64,000 bases of DNA from JBHGYD01 sp041920415 (lineage in GTDB: Bacteria; Bacillota; Bacilli; Bacillales; Anoxybacillaceae), in NCBI GenBank assembly GCA_041920415.1, contig JBHGYD010000028.1:1-64000 (forward strand), written 5' to 3'. The notes beneath the pieces are model-generated. The model worked only from the letters and a program-made list of their open reading frames with translations, ran no database searches and was not told the origin of the DNA. Position numbers and translations under genes: made by a program. Positions 32,878 to 41,679 of the stretch are shown here, in pieces (the stretch's first letter is position 1; every line of letters starts with the position of its first letter).

Positions 32878-33681
32878 TTAACGAACACCAAAAAATTTTT
32901 TAATTTTCGAAAAAACACTTTTTTGTTCGTCCTCAAGCGGTTGTAACGGTACAGATTCACCGAGAATTCTTCTAGCGATGTTACGGTAAGCGATCGATGC
33001 TTTGCTAGCTGGGTCTAGAACGATGGGTTCTCCATTATTTGAAGCCTTAATGACATTTTCGTCATCGGCAATAATCCCTAACAAGTCGATGGATAAATGC
33101 ATTACAATCTCATCAATATCGAGCATATCGCCGCTTTTCACCATATGGCTGCGAATGCGATTAATAACTAGGCGAGGCGGCTTAATGTGTTCCTCTTTTT
33201 CTAGTAAACCAATAATTCGGTCCGCATCGCGCACAGCCGATACTTCAGGGGTAGTAACGACAATCGCCCCATCCGCTCCCGCAACAGCATTTTTATAGCC
33301 TTGCTCAATTCCAGCCGGGCAGTCAATCAGCACGTAATCATAGTCTTGTTTCAACTCGTCAACAAGGCGTTTCATTTGTTCAAGGGTCACCGCTGTTTTA
33401 TCGCTCGTTTGCGCCGCAGGTAACAAATATAGTTTATCGTCAAAACGTTTATCTTTGACTAGCGCTTTTTGCACCGTACAGCGACCTTCTACGACATCTA
33501 CTAAATCGTAAATGATGCGATTTTCAAGCCCCATAACAACATCAAGATTGCGCAAACCAATGTCCGTATCAACAAGGCAGACGCGCTTTCCTAACAACGC
33601 AAGAGCTGTCCCTAAGTTAGCTGTCGTTGTCGTTTTTCCGACTCCACCTTTTCCTGATGTAATGACGATAGCTTCTCCCAC
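32878..33681 (-). CDS. minD: Septum site-determining ATPase MinD
   Basis: 267 residues; membrane-bound ATPase that activates MinC to block division at the poles. It has the deviant Walker A TSGKGGVGKTTT at residues 8-19, switch region DCPAGIEQG, and a C-terminal amphipathic helix for membrane binding (KSVFSKIKKFFG). The start is GTG 33681 behind AAAGGAGAATG. It is last in the mreBCD-minCD operon; the IS1182 follows directly, whereas spoIVFA follows in B. subtilis. Confidence 0.95.
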   Translation of the reverse strand: MGEAIVITSGKGGVGKTTTTANLGTALALLGKRVCLVDTDIGLRNLDVVMGLENRIIYDLVDVVEGRCTVQKALVKDKRFDDKLYLLPAAQTSDKTAVTLEQMKRLVDELKQDYDYVLIDCPAGIEQGYKNAVAGADGAIVVTTPEVSAVRDADRIIGLLEKEEHIKPPRLVINRIRSHMVKSGDMLDIDEIVMHLSIDLLGIIADDENVIKASNNGEPIVLDPASKASIAYRNIARRILGESVPLQPLEDEQKSVFSKIKKFFGVR

Positions 33682-33683
33682 TG

Positions 33684-34367
33684 CTACATTCTCCTTTCTA
33701 ACCGTGTCAAATTCGGCCGTAGATGCGTAAGTAACTGCAAGCGGTCAACAACGATTTGATCGTTATCATCAATATACGCACATTCCATTTCATTCCGCTC
33801 ATCTGTTTTATAATCGGGAGCACGGTTCATCACATCGCTAATTCTTAGTTGCGTCGGCTTCATAATGGATGCCGCGATGATTGCTTCCTTATTCCCGTAA
33901 TACCCAGCATGAGCAATCCCTCTTAGTGCGCCAAGAATAAAAATATTTCCTCCGGCAATGACAGTTCCCCCTGGATTCACGTCACCAATCAACAAAAGGT
34001 CGCCTTGCACATGCAACACTTGACCTGAACGAACAATTTTCGTAATCGAAACAATCTCTGTTTTTCTTTTCAACTGAAGCGCTTCTTCCTTTGTAATCAC
34101 GTTGCTGTCGATCGATTCGACAACTAAATTTTTTTTTCCCCGAATCAAGGCACGCAATTCTTCTTCTTGTTTCGGTGTTAAGTAACGATTTCCCACTTTG
34201 AGATGAACAGAAACGAGCGGACCGTCTGAACCACTTTTTTCATTGACCTTTAATTTTTCTTCTAACTCAACGATTAAATCTTCATAGGAACACGTATCAT
34301 CGAGATGTAACGTCAACCCGTCTTTCGTTCCTTTAATCGTTACATATGGTTGTTTTTGCTTATTCAC
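33684..34367 (-). CDS. minC: Septum formation inhibitor MinC
   Basis: 227 residues. The N-terminal domain (about 1-100) inhibits FtsZ; the C-terminal beta-helix (about 115-220) binds MinD and shows IVRSGQVLHVQGDLLLIGDVNPGG and ILGALRGIAHAGY. GTG 34367 was chosen because GAGGTGAAC lies upstream and it gives the MNKQKQPYVTIKG start seen in Bacillus. The open frame upstream overlaps the end of mreD and lacks a site. Confidence 0.94.
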   Translation of the reverse strand: MNKQKQPYVTIKGTKDGLTLHLDDTCSYEDLIVELEEKLKVNEKSGSDGPLVSVHLKVGNRYLTPKQEEELRALIRGKKNLVVESIDSNVITKEEALQLKRKTEIVSITKIVRSGQVLHVQGDLLLIGDVNPGGTVIAGGNIFILGALRGIAHAGYYGNKEAIIAASIMKPTQLRISDVMNRAPDYKTDERNEMECAYIDDNDQIVVDRLQLLTHLRPNLTRLERRM

Positions 34368-34416
34368 AACGTTCACCTCAACGAATAATTCTACAAACTC
34401 CGTACATTTTCCTTTT

Positions 34417-34935
34417 TCATTCTTCTCGGTCGTGGCGTTCAATTTTCAATAATCGTTGTTTTAATGGATAAGAAAATAAAAGAATAAAAATGGCGTTTAA
34501 AATCACTGTCGGCAACAGGCGATGTGAATAAAACAGATGAAACGGCATGTCGGTTTTTCCAATAAGCAACTGAATTCCGTACACATAAAATTCAAGAACA
34601 ACGACAGCAATCATACTAAGAAAACAAGTAACAAAAAGATGATTATGAAACACTTTCATCGCTTTGGTCATAATGTAAGCGATTAATGTAAACGAAAACA
34701 TATAAACGCCTAGAATTTCGGTATAGACGATATCATATAACATTCCAAAAATAAACCCGTAAACCATTCCGTGCGTTTGTGTGACATAAACAGTAATAAA
34801 AATAATCAGAATAAGCAAAAACCGCGGCACAAATACATAGTGCTGATACAGCTCATGCTTTGGCCACACATCGACGAAAATGCTTTCGCTCACAAAAAAA
34901 ATGGTAGCGAGAAAAGGAAGAAAGAGTTTTTTCAC
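34417..34935 (-). CDS. mreD: Rod shape-determining membrane protein MreD
   Basis: 172 residues with five or six membrane segments and few polar loops. Part of the elongasome with MreB, MreC, RodA and PBP2. The segment GMVYGFIFGMLYDIVYTEILG (about 56-76) carries the family's conserved GxxxGxxxD. Start overlaps the mreC stop, so coupled. Confidence 0.92.
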   Translation of the reverse strand: MKKLFLPFLATIFFVSESIFVDVWPKHELYQHYVFVPRFLLILIIFITVYVTQTHGMVYGFIFGMLYDIVYTEILGVYMFSFTLIAYIMTKAMKVFHNHLFVTCFLSMIAVVVLEFYVYGIQLLIGKTDMPFHLFYSHRLLPTVILNAIFILLFSYPLKQRLLKIERHDREE

Positions 34936-35798
34936 TTTGTTTCCTCCTTTTCTTCTTGGGCAGCGTCAATTTTTCGTTTCACAATAATGACATCGTCAAT
35001 GTCATAAAAATTAGCAGCCGGTTTGACATATACCACTTTCGTTAATCCGTATTCATCGGGCACGACTTCCATCACTTCACCGATGACTAACCCTTTTGGA
35101 AAAATACCACCAAGGCCAGATGTTAGTACTTTTTGCTTCTTTTCAATTTTCGCGTCAAATGGGATTTGTTTTAAAAGCAATGCTTCTCGTTTTTCGTCAT
35201 ATCCTTCAATTAAGCCAAATACATTTTCTTTTCCTTGTACATAAGCAGAAATGCGATTTTTTTGGTCGAGTGCGCTTAATAATTGAACGGTAGACGTAAA
35301 TTGTGAAGCATGCTGCACTTTTCCGACTAAGCCTTCTGGAGTGATGACGGCCATGTCTTTTTTCACGCCTTGTTGTTCTCCCTTATTGACGATAACAATT
35401 TCTTGCCAGCGGTCCGGGTTTCGCCCAATGACCGTTGCTTGAATCGGGATAAAATCGCGCAAGCTTTCCTTTTTCTTTAAGATCGCACGGAGTTCTTCGT
35501 TTTCTTTTTTTAACGTTTGCACTTGCGCCTCTAACATGACATATTCTTCAAGCCGCTCTTTTAGTAACTTGTTTTCTTTGTATGTATTTTTGATGTCCTG
35601 AATATTCTCAAAGAAGCCCGCAACAAGCTGTGCGGGCTTATGAAAAATGAACTGTACAAAACCAGTTGTATCTTTAATAAACTGTTCTGACCACGTGAGT
35701 TGCTTTCGATCTTTTAAGGAAAAACCAATCAATGCCACGAGAAAAATAATACTGACAAGCAACAAAATTAATCGCTTATTTAAAAAGAATTGTGGCAT
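34932..35798 (-). CDS. mreC: Rod shape-determining protein MreC
   Basis: 288 residues: one N-terminal membrane anchor (about 8-27), a coiled coil (about 65-105, LLKERLEEYVMLEAQVQTLKKENEEL) and a periplasm-side beta domain with ATVIGRNPDRWQEIVIVNKG and GLVGKVQHAS. It links MreB to the wall synthases. It sits between mreB and mreD in the conserved order. Confidence 0.94.
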   Translation of the reverse strand: MPQFFLNKRLILLLVSIIFLVALIGFSLKDRKQLTWSEQFIKDTTGFVQFIFHKPAQLVAGFFENIQDIKNTYKENKLLKERLEEYVMLEAQVQTLKKENEELRAILKKKESLRDFIPIQATVIGRNPDRWQEIVIVNKGEQQGVKKDMAVITPEGLVGKVQHASQFTSTVQLLSALDQKNRISAYVQGKENVFGLIEGYDEKREALLLKQIPFDAKIEKKQKVLTSGLGGIFPKGLVIGEVMEVVPDEYGLTKVVYVKPAANFYDIDDVIIVKRKIDAAQEEKEETK

Positions 35799-35816
35799 GA
35801 TTTACACCTCTTACGA

Positions 35817-36839
35817 TTAGCGATGATCTCTCGCCTTGTTTTTAAACAAATGAATATGATCTAACGCTTTTCCTGTTCCAATCGCTACGCAGTCAAGCGG
35901 ATTTTCTGCGACGATAACAGGCATATCCGTTTCTTTACTAATAACTTTATCGAGATTGCGCAACAACGCGCCGCCTCCCGTTAGGACAATACCGCGATCC
36001 ATAATATCAGCCGCTAATTCTGGAGGCGTTTTTTCTAGCGTATTTTTTACAGAATCGACAATCGCGTAGACAGTGTCACGCAGTGCCTCCGCAATTTCCT
36101 CTGCGCTAATTTCAATCGTTTTTGGCAATCCTGTTAATAAATCGCGACCGCGAATTTCCATCGTGCCAATTCCTTCTGGATTTCCAGCAGATCCGATTTC
36201 AACTTTGATCGCTTCTGCAGTGCGTTCACCAATCATTAAGTTATACGTTTTGCGAATGTATTGAATAATCGCTTCATCCATTTCATCTCCAGCGATGCGA
36301 ATCGATTGACTCGTGACGATACCGCCAAGAGAAATGACAGCTACTTCCGTCGTGCCACCACCGATATCGACAACCATGCTTCCTGTCGGCTCCCATACCG
36401 GTAAGTTGGCTCCAATCGCGGCCGCAAATGGTTCTTCAATCGTATACGCATCGCGCGCACCTGCTTGACGTGTAGCATCGATCACAGCGCGTTCTTCTAC
36501 CGCTGTAATTCCGTATGGTACACACACCATCACATACGGTTTTCCAGCGAAAAATCCTTTGTTTTTCGTCGCTTGGTTAATGTAATATTTCATCATAATC
36601 GCCGTCGTTTCATAATCAGCGATAACCCCATCTTTCATCGGGCGCAATGCAACGACGTTTCCTGGTGTACGCCCGATCATGTTTTTCGCTTCGTTTCCAA
36701 CCGCTACAATTTGTTTTGTATCTTTTTGTAAAGCAACAACCGATGGCTCTCTAACGACAATTCCTTTTCCTTTCACATATACAAGAGTATTGGCTGTTCC
36801 TAAATCGATTCCAAGATCTCTTGTTCCAAATCCAAACAT
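35817..36839 (-). CDS. mreB: Actin-like rod shape protein MreB
   Basis: 340 residues. ATP-dependent filament protein that positions elongation machinery. It has actin-fold motifs DLGTANTLVYVKGKG (phosphate 1), VVDIGGGTTEVAVIS (phosphate 2) and GIVLTGGGALL (adenosine), plus the membrane-binding N-terminus MFGFGTRDLG. It is first in the mreBCD-minCD cluster. A possible promoter lies 60-90 bp upstream (TCGACA, about 15 nt, TATAAA on the minus strand), weakly supported. Confidence 0.95.
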   Translation of the reverse strand: MFGFGTRDLGIDLGTANTLVYVKGKGIVVREPSVVALQKDTKQIVAVGNEAKNMIGRTPGNVVALRPMKDGVIADYETTAIMMKYYINQATKNKGFFAGKPYVMVCVPYGITAVEERAVIDATRQAGARDAYTIEEPFAAAIGANLPVWEPTGSMVVDIGGGTTEVAVISLGGIVTSQSIRIAGDEMDEAIIQYIRKTYNLMIGERTAEAIKVEIGSAGNPEGIGTMEIRGRDLLTGLPKTIEISAEEIAEALRDTVYAIVDSVKNTLEKTPPELAADIMDRGIVLTGGGALLRNLDKVISKETDMPVIVAENPLDCVAIGTGKALDHIHLFKNKARDHR

Positions 36840-37040
36840 AGTTCGTATCTTCCTTTCTGAAACGAAATGCTAGTTTTTTATACAAATTCGCTCATTTTGT
36901 CGATTTTTCGTATATTTTGCGGAATTAACGCGTACAACACCGCCCTAAAATGGAAAAAACAACGAAGAAATACGCTTTGAAATAATGAATGAAAAACTCA
37001 TAACTGTTATTATAACTCATTCGACAAAAAAAGAGAACTA

Positions 37041-37721
37041 TTACACATATCCTTTTTCTTTTAGGCTAATGAATTTTTGGTCGCCAATAATTAAATGGTC
37101 TAAAATTTCGATTCCGATAACTCGACCGCATTCGACTAATCGCTTCGTCACTTCGATATCTTCGCGGCTTGGAGTCGGATCCCCCGAAGGATGGTTATGA
37201 GCGCAAATAATCGAGGCAGCAGAACGTTTAATCGCTTCTTTAAACACTTCGCGTGGATGAACGATAGAGGCGTTTAAACTTCCGATAAATACCGTTTTTC
37301 GATGAATGACTTGATTTTTTGTGTTCAAATAAAGGCAAACAAAATGCTCCTGGGATAGAAAGCGCATATCTTCCATAACATATTTTGCCCCATCTTCCGG
37401 CGAACGAATCACATATCTTTCATCATAGCTAAGGCGACTCATTCGACGTCCAAGCTCAATAGCCGCAAGGATTTGAATCGCTTTCGCTGTACCGATTCCT
37501 TTAATGCTTGTGATTTCTTCAATGGTCGCATCTTTTAACAGCCGTAAACCTTCAAAATGATGAAGCAACCGGTGCGCAAGCTGCAACACCGATTCATCTT
37601 TTGTTCCCGTACGCAATAAAATCGCCAATAACTCATGGTTCGCTAAACTTTCCGGTCCATCAGAAAGAAGGCGTTCACGTGGACGAGCATCTTTCGGAAC
37701 GTCACGAATCATTAACGACAT
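37041..37721 (-). CDS. radC: RadC family JAB/MPN domain protein
   Basis: 226 residues. A helix-hairpin-helix region (about 20-100, TSIKGIGTAKAIQILAAIELGRR) and a C-terminal MPN/JAMM fold with HNHPSGDPTPSREDIEVT carrying the zinc-binding H-x-H-x10-D pattern. The historical repair role is disputed. ATG 37721 (MSLMIRDVPKDARP) is used; the best ribosome site AAAGGAGG lies 17 nt upstream, so a CTG at 37730 is an alternative start. Confidence 0.9.
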   Translation of the reverse strand: MSLMIRDVPKDARPRERLLSDGPESLANHELLAILLRTGTKDESVLQLAHRLLHHFEGLRLLKDATIEEITSIKGIGTAKAIQILAAIELGRRMSRLSYDERYVIRSPEDGAKYVMEDMRFLSQEHFVCLYLNTKNQVIHRKTVFIGSLNASIVHPREVFKEAIKRSAASIICAHNHPSGDPTPSREDIEVTKRLVECGRVIGIEILDHLIIGDQKFISLKEKGYV

Positions 37722-37824
37722 CGTTTTCAGATGAATTCCTCCTTTTTTGAGTGTTAGAATGTATATTTTTCCATTGATGAGCATCTAACTCTCCTTATCT
37801 GAAAAACGTTTGTCGGTTATGGCG

Positions 37825-37945
37825 AAATACGCCGCCTCCGCTTTTCGTTTTGTCTAGCTCCACCTCGCAACGCTTGGAGGAAAATAACCTTCCTCCGTCG
37901 AAATGCAAGCATTTCTCGTCGGAAGAACATTTTCCCTTCGGCGTT
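37825..37945. repeat. Palindromic intergenic element between maf and radC
   Basis: A 77-nt nested inverted repeat (37869-37945) runs from AACGC to GCGTT. Its centre is GAAATGCAAGCATTTC and its middle arms are AAAAT...TCCTCC and GGAAGAACATTTT. On one flank is CCTCCGCTTTTCGTTTTGTC followed by TAGCT, a motif repeated at 39.68-39.71 kb. It contains no gene. It looks like a dispersed intergenic repeat of thermophilic bacilli and may fold in the maf-radC mRNA. Confidence 0.65.
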
Positions 37946-37969
37946 AAGCGCTCGGTTTCGCTTTTCTTT

Positions 37970-38530
37970 TTACCACCCAAGTCGTTTCAGTTCGCGAACA
38001 GTTCGAGACAACGGCAAACCAACGACAGAAAAGTAATCTCCTTCAATTCGTTTGACAAACAAGGCAGCTCGTCCTTGAATACCGTATGCTCCGGCTTTAT
38101 CCATTGGTTCGCCAGTTGCGATATACTCGAAAATCTCTTCGTCTGTTAAGTCCCAAAAAGTTACCGTTGTTCTCTCAACAAATACCGTTTCTTTTTCCGG
38201 TGCTAAAATCGCAACACCTGTTAATACATCATGAGAGTTTCCTGATAACATACGCAACATGTTCGCTGCTTCTTGTTCCGTTTTCGGCTTTCCTAAAATA
38301 TTCCCGTTATAAACAACGACCGTATCCGCACCGATGACGTATGCATCGGAATGTATGGTCTGAACAGCCTTTGCTTTTTGATAAGCGAGCGATTGAACGA
38401 TTTGCTCTGGTGATTGGTTTTCTTGGATTTGTTCATCAATCTCACTAGCGAGGATGTCAAAGCAGAGGTTCGCCATTTCGAGCAGTTGTTTGCGTCGAGG
38501 AGAGCTAGAGGCTAATATAAGTCGTTTCAT
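37970..38530 (-). CDS. maf: Maf nucleoside triphosphate pyrophosphatase
   Basis: 186 residues; hydrolyses non-canonical or pyrimidine nucleotides (dTTP/UTP/m5UTP in the family) and inhibits septation when overproduced. It shows LASSSPRRKQLLEM, GADTVVVYNGNILGKP and GAYGIQGRAALFVKRIEGDYFSVVGLP. ATG 38530 was chosen for AAAAGGG upstream; two earlier starts overlap that site. Confidence 0.94.
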   Translation of the reverse strand: MKRLILASSSPRRKQLLEMANLCFDILASEIDEQIQENQSPEQIVQSLAYQKAKAVQTIHSDAYVIGADTVVVYNGNILGKPKTEQEAANMLRMLSGNSHDVLTGVAILAPEKETVFVERTTVTFWDLTDEEIFEYIATGEPMDKAGAYGIQGRAALFVKRIEGDYFSVVGLPLSRTVRELKRLGW

Positions 38531-38611
38531 GAACATCACCCTTTTGCATTCGTTTCAAATTGGAAGATACACTTGTATCGTACCAAATCTCGCGTTTCGA
38601 CACAATTTTTT

Positions 38612-38643
38612 TACAAAAAAAAGAAGCTCGCTCGCTTCTTTTA
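38612..38643 (-). terminator. Terminator after spoIIB
   Basis: On the minus strand AAAAGAAGC and GCTTCTTTT form the stem with a short GAGCGA loop, followed by TTTTTTGT. It lies between spoIIB and maf. Confidence 0.82.
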
Positions 38644-39609
38644 TTGAGTCAACGCGATATAATGTTTTAATGCGTCAAGAAGTTCTTGTTGCGCTCTCCA
38701 TAACAAGACATCATTCGCTTTTTCTTGATAGGCAACTAACGATAAATAGGCGTTTGTTACATGATGAACGTATTGCTGTGCATCCTTGTTTTTTGGAATG
38801 GATTGCGTTTGGAGTTGCTTATAATCGTTTTGTAAAGATGCCCAATCATCACGTTTCACTTCGTTTTTTCCTAATAATTGAACCGATAAAGCGACAACTT
38901 TTTTGTATAAAGGCTCACTAGCGGTTAACAACGCTTGTAGTTTCCGATCTTTGATAGCCCCAAAAGATAATGGTTTGATATACGTACTCTGTCCTTTTTG
39001 TTTGTACACGGCGTTCAGCGGCTGCAACGCTTCTTTATCTACTCCCACCGCGATAAATAATGATGTTGGATGTTGACCGACGGCAACAGCCGGAATGCCG
39101 GAAGCTTGAAGCTGTTTGGCATACGTTTGAGCCGCCTCTTTATCCGTAAATACCCCCGCTTGAATGACGCTAACAGTAAGCGATTGTGCTGATGCTTCCG
39201 CTGCTGGAGTGCTCGCTTCTTGCGACGTATCTTCTGATCGTGTCGGCATGGAAGAAACGGTACTAAGAGAAGAACTGTTTGTCGACGAAACGTGTTCTTT
39301 TTGTTTTGGAATTACATTAAGAACGACAAAACCGAAGCTTGTCCCAACGGCAACGGCCATCAAAATCGAAAGAACGGCTGATTTGACGCGCGTTTTCATC
39401 ATGTTGCTCATTCGTTTTGGGCGCTTTGATGACGCTTTCTCTTGCTGCAACGAAACGAGCACTGAAGAATCTTCCCATACAAGCGACTCTTCTTCCTTTG
39501 TTGCGCTTATTTCTGTTCCTATCATTTCTATGTTTGTTGATTTTTCCGTTATAAACGGTCGTTCCTTGCCGTTAATTTTTATCGATATCTCTCTTCCTTG
39601 CTTGTCCAT
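38641..39609 (-). CDS. spoIIB: Stage II sporulation protein B (SPOR domain)
   Basis: 322 residues. A cytoplasmic N-terminal part (1-80), a membrane anchor (about 80-101) and a Ser/Thr-rich linker precede a SPOR peptidoglycan-binding domain (about 143-215, SLTVSVIQAGVFTDKEAAQTY). A helical C-terminal region follows. SpoIIB localises to the sporulation septum and aids engulfment. Its position between the comC-type locus and maf is as in B. subtilis. Confidence 0.88.
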   Translation of the reverse strand: MDKQGREISIKINGKERPFITEKSTNIEMIGTEISATKEEESLVWEDSSVLVSLQQEKASSKRPKRMSNMMKTRVKSAVLSILMAVAVGTSFGFVVLNVIPKQKEHVSSTNSSSLSTVSSMPTRSEDTSQEASTPAAEASAQSLTVSVIQAGVFTDKEAAQTYAKQLQASGIPAVAVGQHPTSLFIAVGVDKEALQPLNAVYKQKGQSTYIKPLSFGAIKDRKLQALLTASEPLYKKVVALSVQLLGKNEVKRDDWASLQNDYKQLQTQSIPKNKDAQQYVHHVTNAYLSLVAYQEKANDVLLWRAQQELLDALKHYIALTQ

Positions 39610-39665
39610 CGTTTCACCATCCCTGCTTCCTTCTTTCTTCGCTGATTAAGAACATATCGCTTTTC

Positions 39666-39735
39666 TAAAGCTGTCTAGCGGCTCCTCCGCTTTTCTTACT
39701 GTCTAGCTTCGGCGCTTCCACTTTTCTATTCATCC
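39666..39735. repeat. CTGTCTAGC-bearing intergenic repeat
   Basis: CTGTCTAGCGGCTCCTCCGC and a second CTGTCTAGCTTCGGCGCTTC occur about 34 bp apart. The block TCCGCTTTTC-N4/5-TGTCTAGCT recurs in the radC-maf gap. No gene is present. This looks like a degenerate copy of the same dispersed repeat. Confidence 0.5.
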
Positions 39736-39751
39736 TACCATAAATAAACAA

Positions 39752-39786
39752 AAAAAGAACAAGACATTTGTCGTCTTGTTCTTGAA
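39752..39786 (-). terminator. Terminator at the end of the type IV pilus operon
   Basis: AAGAACAAGAC and GTCTTGTTCTT pair with a 7-nt loop. On the minus strand TTTTTTTGTTT follows, so it ends transcription of the pil operon just after the last pilin gene. Confidence 0.88.
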
Positions 39787-39808
39787 GGTTTTCGCCAAAT
39801 TTCGCTTA

Positions 39809-40270
39809 TTATCGTTCACGAATCTCCTCAACCGACAACGCGTCGACGGGAACCTCAGGAGAATCTTTAGAGTACGTACAAATTTGTTTCGTTTCTCCTT
39901 TTAAACAAACAGAATATTCGAGCTTACCATCTTCTCCTTTTTTAACTAACACATAAGATGGGTTATTCTCAACCGATAATACGTTTCCTGTGAATGGATC
40001 TTGAATCGGCTCAAGCACACCATCTTCGACAAGCTGCTTGTACGTTAATGTTTCTGAAGAACGAGGAGAGAGAAACTCTACTTTTTCCGCTCCAACATGA
40101 AGACGAGCCGCTTCGTAAAGAGAATAGGCGTCAGAAACAAACGCTTGCGCTTTTGCTTTTTCAATCACATGGAGCACCACTATAACGACAATGGAAGAAA
40201 GAATCCCTAAAATGACTATGACCGCTAACAGTTCGAGTAGCGTCATCCCCCGATTCATACGTAATAACAT
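39809..40270 (-). CDS. Type IV pilin-like protein (minor pilin/pseudopilin)
   Basis: 153 residues. A class III prepilin signal, MNRG|MTLLELLAVIVILG, carries the Glu+5 and the hydrophobic helix used for assembly. A short globular domain with two cysteines (SVCLKGETKQIC) follows. ATG 40270 has GGAGGG at proper spacing. It is the last gene of the pil operon, behind pilO, so it is likely a minor pilin or priming subunit. Confidence 0.85.
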   Translation of the reverse strand: MLLRMNRGMTLLELLAVIVILGILSSIVVIVVLHVIEKAKAQAFVSDAYSLYEAARLHVGAEKVEFLSPRSSETLTYKQLVEDGVLEPIQDPFTGNVLSVENNPSYVLVKKGEDGKLEYSVCLKGETKQICTYSKDSPEVPVDALSVEEIRER

Positions 40271-40297
40271 GGGAACACCCTCCGCAAACCTTTACCG

Positions 40298-41086
40298 CTA
40301 AGGCGACATTTCTCCCTCTTTCGTCTCGTTCGGGATTAATTCCGTCAACGGATTCTGTTTTTCACTTGGAGGAGGGACGTCAAGCGGCGGCACTTGGTCT
40401 TGTAAATTGGCCAACCCTGGATGATAAAAGGCACTAACCGTTAACGAGTACGTTAATGGCTTTACTTCTGTATCGATCGATGTCAGCTCCGGATTCCCAG
40501 TAAATGATAACGCTTCAACAGAAACGATACGATCCAGCCCTTCTAACGTTTGTAAAAAACGTTCTAAATTGTAGTACGACGGCGACTGAACCGTCAATTG
40601 AACAGTAATCTTTTTTAAGCCGTTTGGCAACGCGGAAGACGAGCCGGTTTGCTGTTGCGGCTGTTGTGACGATTGTTCTGCTGTTTGTGAATTTGTTTCA
40701 CCTTGTGCGTTTGCTTTGTTGGTCGTTACTTGTTGCTCCGGTGTATTCATCTCTGCTGTCTCGTTAAAGGACATACTCGAGATAAAGCTGTCAGAAACGA
40801 CTTCCGCTTTTTCTAAATCAAGTAAAAACTGCTCGACAAGCGGTTTAACCGGTACCTTTTTTTGCAATTCAACGACGCTTTCTGTAAGATCTGTCTGTTG
40901 TTTGGTCACTTGTGCTTGCGTTGCCGCTAATAGCTTCTTCTCGCTGTCCACGGTCATACTTAGCTCATCGATTCGGTTATAAAGCGGCTTGAGTGTATAA
41001 AAATAAAGAACGGTAAAAAATGCGCTGATGACAATAAGCAGAGCGAAAAGAAACACGAGTTGGCGCTTTGAAAAACGGACGGTCAT
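40298..41086 (-). CDS. pilO: Type IV pilus inner membrane protein PilO
   Basis: 262 residues with one N-terminal membrane helix (about 10-30), a coiled coil (about 35-75) and a ferredoxin-like PilO domain. A Gln/Ser-rich low-complexity insert (about 128-150, QTAEQSSQQPQQQTGSS) is followed by KKITVQLTVQSPSYYNLERFL. It partners PilN to link PilM to the pore. The 4-bp overlap with pilN indicates coupling. Confidence 0.85.
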   Translation of the reverse strand: MTVRFSKRQLVFLFALLIVISAFFTVLYFYTLKPLYNRIDELSMTVDSEKKLLAATQAQVTKQQTDLTESVVELQKKVPVKPLVEQFLLDLEKAEVVSDSFISSMSFNETAEMNTPEQQVTTNKANAQGETNSQTAEQSSQQPQQQTGSSSALPNGLKKITVQLTVQSPSYYNLERFLQTLEGLDRIVSVEALSFTGNPELTSIDTEVKPLTYSLTVSAFYHPGLANLQDQVPPLDVPPPSEKQNPLTELIPNETKEGEMSP

Positions 41087-41679
41087 TGTTGCTTCCCCTT
41101 TTCTTCTTCTAAAGCATTTTTGTTCACATGCAATTCATATTGAGCGAGATAGCGTGGCAACACATTTTTCTCTTCGGTTGCATTTTTCTCATCGCTCTGT
41201 TCTCCCGTAGTAGTAATGCTTTTCAACTGCACGTCCGTCACAAAATCGGCATCCGATAGTAGCTTTAAATAATAGGCCGCTTCTTCGCTCGTATCAAACT
41301 GCACCGTGACGTTCACCGTTCCGTCTTCCGCATAAGAAAAGTTCATTATAAAACCTCGTTCCGGCAACAGTTTTGTCATGTTCCGAAGAAGAAGTACCGT
41401 TTTCATCGGATATTGTTCGGCCCATTTGACCGTCTTTTCTAACTCTTGTACTTCTTGTTGCGATTGAACATTTTTCAGTTTTTGTTGTTCAACCGCCTGC
41501 AACGCACGCGTCTGTTTCAACTCTTGCGTTAACGATTGGATTTTGACTTCCGCTTTTTGCATCGACACATAAAAAACGAAAGCGCCCGCTATCACAACTA
41601 CCAACATGATCGCGGCACTAATGAGAAAAACAACATTTCTCGGCTCTTTTTTCGGCAGTAAGTTAATGTCGACGAACAT
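41083..41679 (-). CDS. pilN: Type IV pilus assembly protein PilN
   Basis: About 198 residues. The N-terminal MFVDINLLPKKEPRN contains the INLLP motif that inserts into PilM. A membrane helix follows (about 15-37), then a coiled coil and a PilN domain. The ATG at 41679 lies inside pilM, with GAGGGA upstream. Its position pilM-pilN-pilO is the canonical alignment subcomplex. Confidence 0.88.
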   Translation of the reverse strand: MFVDINLLPKKEPRNVVFLISAAIMLVVVIAGAFVFYVSMQKAEVKIQSLTQELKQTRALQAVEQQKLKNVQSQQEVQELEKTVKWAEQYPMKTVLLLRNMTKLLPERGFIMNFSYAEDGTVNVTVQFDTSEEAAYYLKLLSDADFVTDVQLKSITTTGEQSDEKNATEEKNVLPRYLAQYELHVNKNALEEEKGKQQ

